Assembly (NCBI GenBank): GCA_013001975.1
Contig: JABDKX010000212.1
Location: 1-60,521, forward strand
Direction: 5' to 3'
Length of the DNA stretch: 60,521 nt
Origin: Saprospiraceae bacterium
Lineage (GTDB): Bacteria; Bacteroidota; Bacteroidia; Chitinophagales; Saprospiraceae
Shown here: piece by piece, positions 56,620 to 60,521 of the stretch
Layout of the letters: each line of letters opens with the position of its first letter
Position numbering within the stretch: the first letter of the stretch is position 1
Program-made: the position numbers and the translations under genes
Notes under the pieces: model-generated
Told to the model about the DNA's origin: nothing
Seen by the model: only the letters and a program-made list of their open reading frames with translations
Database searches by the model: none

Positions 56620-57717
56620 TTGAAATATTTTATAATAGCAGGTGAACCTTCTGGTGACAATTATGGCGCTTTGCTTATGGATGCTTTGACTCTTGAAGAC
56701 AACAAAGCAGAATTTCAATTTGTCGGCGGTCCTAAAATGAAAGCCGAAAGCCCGAATCAATTAATTTCCATTGAAGACACAGCTTTCATGGGATTTTGGG
56801 AAGTGCTTAAAAACATTTTTAATATCAAACAACTTTTTAAAAGTGTAAAAAAGTCCATTCTAGAATTCAAACCTGATACGCTCATCTTAATAGATTATCC
56901 TGGTTTTAATTTGAGAATCGTTAATTGGGCTTATGACCAAGGTATTAAAATCACCTATTACGTGTCACCACAATTATGGGCATGGAAAAAGAATAGATAT
57001 AAAATATTAAGAGACAAAGTAGATTTATTTTTTGTCATTTTGCCATTTGAGAAAAAATTCTTTGAACAATTAAATACACCTTGCCAATATTTTGGTCATC
57101 CTTTGACCGAACTAATTCCTCAACAAAACAAAAACCTCAAGGAAGTAAAGCAAGTTGGGTTGTTTCCTGGTAGTAGGGCCCAAGAAGTAGAAAAACATTT
57201 AAAGATTTTTTCTGAGCTGGCCCATTTTTATCCGCAGTATGAATTTACTGTCGCAGGACTATCTCATATTTCTGAAGCCATTTATAGAAAACACTTAAAG
57301 CAATCTGGCAAGAATCTGAAACTTGTTTTTGATGATCCTTATCAAATTATGGAAGAATCTGATGTTGCTATAACAAGCAGTGGAACAGCCACTTTAGAAC
57401 TAGTATTATTTGAAACGCCTCAAATTGTAGTTTACGCTACCAGTCAGTTAAGTTATCTGATAGGAAAAAACTTGATTGGTTTAAAATATATTTCATTGGT
57501 AAATTTGATATTAGATAAATCTGTTGTTACAGAATTGATTCAACAAGAATTGAATCTGGCTAATCTGAAAAATAAATTCGAAGAAATATTAGACATTTCT
57601 CAGCGAGAAAAAATGATTACAGCTTACCGAAAAATCAGAAAACTATTGGGTGATAATCATGTTTCTGAAAAAGTTGCAAAAAACATTTACCAATATTGCA
57701 ATGATCAAGTTACTTAA
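56620..57717 (+). CDS. lpxB: Lipid-A-disaccharide synthase
   Basis: Joins UDP-2,3-diacylglucosamine and lipid X in lipid A synthesis, showing that this is a Gram-negative LPS maker. 365 residues; the start is TTG, which places the conserved IIAGEPSGDNYGA directly at the N-terminus. Other landmarks: LIDYPGFNLRI, YVSPQLWAWKKNR, LFPGSRAQEVEKHL and SSGTATLELVLF. The last 8 bases overlap the end of topA on the opposite strand. Confidence 0.94.
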   Translation: MKYFIIAGEPSGDNYGALLMDALTLEDNKAEFQFVGGPKMKAESPNQLISIEDTAFMGFWEVLKNIFNIKQLFKSVKKSILEFKPDTLILIDYPGFNLRIVNWAYDQGIKITYYVSPQLWAWKKNRYKILRDKVDLFFVILPFEKKFFEQLNTPCQYFGHPLTELIPQQNKNLKEVKQVGLFPGSRAQEVEKHLKIFSELAHFYPQYEFTVAGLSHISEAIYRKHLKQSGKNLKLVFDDPYQIMEESDVAITSSGTATLELVLFETPQIVVYATSQLSYLIGKNLIGLKYISLVNLILDKSVVTELIQQELNLANLKNKFEEILDISQREKMITAYRKIRKLLGDNHVSEKVAKNIYQYCNDQVT

Positions 57718-60223
57718 TTCCTTTAGCCCCTTCTTCTTTTAGAATCTTCTTACATTCTTCTAAAGTAAACTTTTCTTTGGCTTCCTCCGGCGTATATCGT
57801 TCACCATTTTCTTTTTTGCCAATTTTATAAGATTTCTTTTTATATCTTATAAATGGTCCCCAACGTCCGTTTTCAAGATCTATCTTTTCCTTTTCCCATC
57901 TGACAATATACCTATTCGCTTCCTTTTCAATTTTAGCTTCGATCAATTCGTTGATCTCATCGATCGATAGATTTTCAGAATCATATCTTCTAGGAATATT
58001 TATAAAGAAATCATTCCATTTCAAAAAGGGACCAAACCTTCCTTTTCCTTTCACCACATCCATTCCTTTATAGGTGGCTACAGGTGCGTCAGCTTTTAAT
58101 TTTGCATCAATTAATTCTTGAGCACGTTCCATAGAAACCGTCATTGGGTCTTCACCTTTGGCAAGCGAAATAAACTTGTCCTTAAATTTCACATATGGTC
58201 CATATCTGCCTGAATTAATGGTAACTGTTTCACCAAGGTATTCACCTATGTCAATTGGCAATTTGAACAACTCCATGGCCTCTTCATAGGTAATCGTTTC
58301 TAATGATTGTCCAACTTTCAAGCTTGCGAAACGTGGTTTAGAATCTTCTCCCACTTCTTCTCTGGTTCCAATTTGAACGACAGGTCCAAATCTTGTCATT
58401 TGAGTTAAAACCGTATGGCCGCTAACAGGATCAACACCTAAGTCTCTTCTACCCTTCACACGTTGTGCCTCTTCAATTGTTTTTTCAACAGTCTTATGGA
58501 AAGGTGTATAAAACTCTCCCAGCATTTTTTTCCAGTCTTCATTGCCTTGAGCAATCTCATCCAATCTGCCTTCAATTTCAGCAGTAAAACTGTAGGTCAT
58601 GATGTTTTTAAAGTGCTCGGTAAGGAAATCAACAACCAACAAACCCATATCGGTTGGATAAAGACGATTAGACGTACTACCTGTCATTTCAGATTTTACT
58701 TCATTTGATACAACATCTTCTTTTAGCGTTAAGACATTATATTTCCTTTCTACTCCATCTCTACTCTCTTTGTTGACGTATCCTCTATTTTTCTCTGTGA
58801 TTTTAGTAATCGTTGGTGCATAAGTTGAAGGTCTCCCAATGCCTAACTCTTCTAATTTTTTCACCAAACTGGCTTCAGTATATCTTGACGGAGGTCTTGT
58901 AAATCTTTCTATGGCTTGCACATTATCTAAGTCTAGCTTTTGGCCAAGACTAAGTGGTGGTAAAATGCCTTTTGCATCTTCATCTTCTTCATCCTCGTCT
59001 TTGGCTTCCATGTACAATTTCAAGAAACCATCAAATTTCAAAACCTCACCTTGAGCTTGAAAAACGTCATTGTTTTTAGATAGAATATTTACTGTAGTTT
59101 TTTCTAATTGGGCATCAGCCATTTGACTGGCAACAGTTCTTTTCCAAATCAATTCATACAATCGTTGCATATCACTATCTCCAGCAATAGTCTCATTTTG
59201 GAAATTTGTTGGTCTGATGGCTTCGTGAGCTTCTTGAGCGTTTTCATTTTTACTCTTATACCTTCTAAGTTGAGAATAATTATCCCCATAATTAGATTTA
59301 ATTTCTGATTCGATTGCAGAAAGTGCTGTTTCACTCAAGCTGATAGAATCAGTTCTCATATAAGAAATATGTCCCGCTTCATATAATCTCTGAGCTGTTG
59401 ACATTGTTCTGTTAACACTGAAATATATTTTTCTACTGGCTTCTTGTTGTAATGTTGAAGTTGTAAATGGTGCTGCAGGTTTTCTTTTTGTTGGTTTGAC
59501 TTTAATATCGTCAATTGTAAAATCAGACCCAACCAGTTTGTTTAATAAACTTTCAGCCTCTTCTTTAGAATTTAATCGTTTATTTAATTCCGATTTGAGT
59601 TCGACCCATTTACCTTGAGCATTTTTTACTTTAAATAAACCTACTACTTTATAATAAGGTATGGCATCATGAGCCATAATTTCTCTCTCTCTGTCTACGA
59701 TTAATTTAACTGCAACTGATTGTACTCTTCCAGCTGAAAGTTTACCTTTTATTTTTCTCCATAAAATTTCTGATAATTCGAATCCCACCAAGCGATCTAA
59801 AATTCGTCTTGCTTGTTGAGCTTCTACAACATTTTTGTCTACAATCCTTGGCGTTTTGATAGCTGCTTGTATCGCAGACTTCGTGATTTCTCTAAAAACG
59901 ATTCGTTTTGTTGTGTTTTCATCTAACCCTAAAACTTCGCAAAGGTGCCACGAAATGGCTTCTCCTTCACGATCCTCATCCGTCGCGAGCCATACTTCAC
60001 TTACTTTCTTCAGGGTATCTTTTAATTCCTTAACGACACGTTTCTTTTCATCAGAAACTACATAATTTGGCTTAAAATCATTTTCTATTTCTATCCCTTT
60101 CTTACCTTTATCAAGATCTCGGATATGCCCATAGCTGGACTTTACTACAAATTCTTCACCTAAGTACTTATTGATTGTTTTCGCCTTGGCTGGAGACTCA
60201 ACAATGAGTAATTTCTTTGACAT
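57710..60223 (-). CDS. topA: DNA topoisomerase I
   Basis: Relaxes negative supercoils by single-strand passage. 837 residues: Toprim domain with E9 (IVESPAKAKTI) and TDEDREGEAI at 81-90, catalytic Y288 in HISYMRTDS, and the PSTYAPTI region. The C-terminus has no four-cysteine zinc fingers; it carries about four glycine-rich basic repeats (RFGPVVQIG, RYGPYVKFK, RFGPFLKWN, RWGPFIRYK), as in many Bacteroidota enzymes. Two -7 boxes lie upstream. Confidence 0.97.
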   Translation of the reverse strand: MSKKLLIVESPAKAKTINKYLGEEFVVKSSYGHIRDLDKGKKGIEIENDFKPNYVVSDEKKRVVKELKDTLKKVSEVWLATDEDREGEAISWHLCEVLGLDENTTKRIVFREITKSAIQAAIKTPRIVDKNVVEAQQARRILDRLVGFELSEILWRKIKGKLSAGRVQSVAVKLIVDREREIMAHDAIPYYKVVGLFKVKNAQGKWVELKSELNKRLNSKEEAESLLNKLVGSDFTIDDIKVKPTKRKPAAPFTTSTLQQEASRKIYFSVNRTMSTAQRLYEAGHISYMRTDSISLSETALSAIESEIKSNYGDNYSQLRRYKSKNENAQEAHEAIRPTNFQNETIAGDSDMQRLYELIWKRTVASQMADAQLEKTTVNILSKNNDVFQAQGEVLKFDGFLKLYMEAKDEDEEDEDAKGILPPLSLGQKLDLDNVQAIERFTRPPSRYTEASLVKKLEELGIGRPSTYAPTITKITEKNRGYVNKESRDGVERKYNVLTLKEDVVSNEVKSEMTGSTSNRLYPTDMGLLVVDFLTEHFKNIMTYSFTAEIEGRLDEIAQGNEDWKKMLGEFYTPFHKTVEKTIEEAQRVKGRRDLGVDPVSGHTVLTQMTRFGPVVQIGTREEVGEDSKPRFASLKVGQSLETITYEEAMELFKLPIDIGEYLGETVTINSGRYGPYVKFKDKFISLAKGEDPMTVSMERAQELIDAKLKADAPVATYKGMDVVKGKGRFGPFLKWNDFFINIPRRYDSENLSIDEINELIEAKIEKEANRYIVRWEKEKIDLENGRWGPFIRYKKKSYKIGKKENGERYTPEEAKEKFTLEECKKILKEEGAKGIK

Positions 60224-60254
60224 TCTTTATGATCTTAATTTATGATTCGGGCTG

Positions 60255-60273
60255 CAAATGTAAGGCAAATGTA
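60255..60273 (-). promoter_or_regulatory. Tandem -7 boxes upstream of topA
   Basis: The minus strand has TACATTTG twice (60255-60262 and 60266-60273), 11 bases apart, both full TAnnTTTG matches about 32-43 bases upstream of the topA start. Two overlapping start sites or a supercoiling-sensitive promoter are possible. Confidence 0.5.
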
Positions 60274-60323
60274 AAATTATCGAACGAAATTCTACGATAA
60301 GACTAAAAAAAACGAAAATAAGT

Positions 60324-60521
60324 TTACCTGTTTCTCTTTTTCTCCATCGCTTTTTTCCTTTTATCGGCAAGGTATTCTACGATCTCTTTCTCGTCAATTT
60401 CTTTTTTATTCAAATGTTTATGAAGCGTTCTTAATATAAATTGTGCCATATCATCAGGATGAAGTAATCCTTTTTGTTTAAGGAAATGGGACAATCTGGA
60501 ACCATCATAAAAATTCCAATT
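60324..60521 (-). CDS. DUF6794-like protein, C-terminal part (cut by right edge)
   Basis: The minus frame is open to the window edge and ends with TAA at 60324-60326. The visible 65 residues read NWNFYDGSRL, then KGLLHPDDMAQFIL and RTLHKHLNKKEI, which match the end of DUF6794 (W-x-GSRL...GI-HPDDMS-ILTSYHR-LN) as I recall it. The last 15 residues are basic (KRKKAMEKKRNR). Function unknown. The gene is upstream of topA on the same strand, about 100 bases away. Confidence 0.55.
   Translation of the reverse strand, partial: NWNFYDGSRLSHFLKQKGLLHPDDMAQFILRTLHKHLNKKEIDEKEIVEYLADKRKKAMEKKRNR

Noticed and set aside
1-60521. CRISPR array, toxin-antitoxin pair, restriction or other defence system
   Set aside because: No regularly spaced repeats were found and no ORF shows nuclease, helicase, methylase or toxin motifs.

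Overview
The window is chromosomal DNA of a Bacteroidota bacterium, most likely a Saprospira/Chitinophaga-like lineage. This rests on low GC by eye, SusC/SusD pairs, type IX secretion (T9SS) cargo with both type A and type B (CHU_C, gliding-motility-associated) C-terminal sorting domains, a PorP/SprF-type protein, weak Shine-Dalgarno sites, and many upstream TAnnTTTG boxes, the Bacteroidota -7 element. Genus and species cannot be fixed from the sequence alone.

Layout. 1-554: 3' end of an acyl-CoA oxidase. 765-4241: a degraded patch with a T9SS-secreted protein gene split by one in-frame stop, an orphan signal peptide, an unrecognised secreted protein and a GC-rich inverted repeat. 4271-5215: aroK and yajC, divergent. 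5268-13363: a PorP/SprF - OmpA/PD40 - giant type B cargo operon on the minus strand. 13679-14380: sirtuin. 14483-18563: tight plus-strand operon of DUF2304, GT4 glycosyltransferase, ABC ATPase, ABC permease and an RmlD-like reductase. 18646-22746: a second type B cargo protein, riboflavin synthase and a small type A secreted protein.

22836-35969 is the core information-processing block, all on the minus strand. In transcription order it reads tRNA-Thr(TGT), tRNA-Tyr, tRNA-Gly, tRNA-Thr(GGT), tuf, tRNA-Trp, secE, nusG, rplK, rplA, rplJ, rplL, rpoB, rpoC. The first five genes keep the order of the E. coli thrU-tyrU-glyT-thrT-tufB operon. A tyrosine recombinase of XerC/XerD type lies just upstream.

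37134-51873 is a nutrient-acquisition region on the minus strand: a SusC/SusD/lipoprotein operon, a T9SS-secreted subtilisin, a second SusC/SusD pair of a different SusD subfamily, and a DUF3179 lipoprotein. No glycoside hydrolase is present and a secreted protease is, so peptide or protein scavenging is the best guess for at least part of it.

52104-60521 returns to housekeeping: pdxJ, then cdsA-psd (phospholipid synthesis), hemH with an internal cysteine cluster, surE - small membrane protein - lpxB, topA, and the 3' end of a DUF6794-like gene at the right edge. Several neighbours overlap tail to tail by a few bases.

No CRISPR array, IS element, prophage or defence system was found. The features most worth following up are the three-gene secretion unit, the split T9SS gene, the envelope operon at 14483-18563, the SusCD/protease region, and two enzymes with unusual cysteine content (zinc-less sirtuin, cysteine-rich ferrochelatase).
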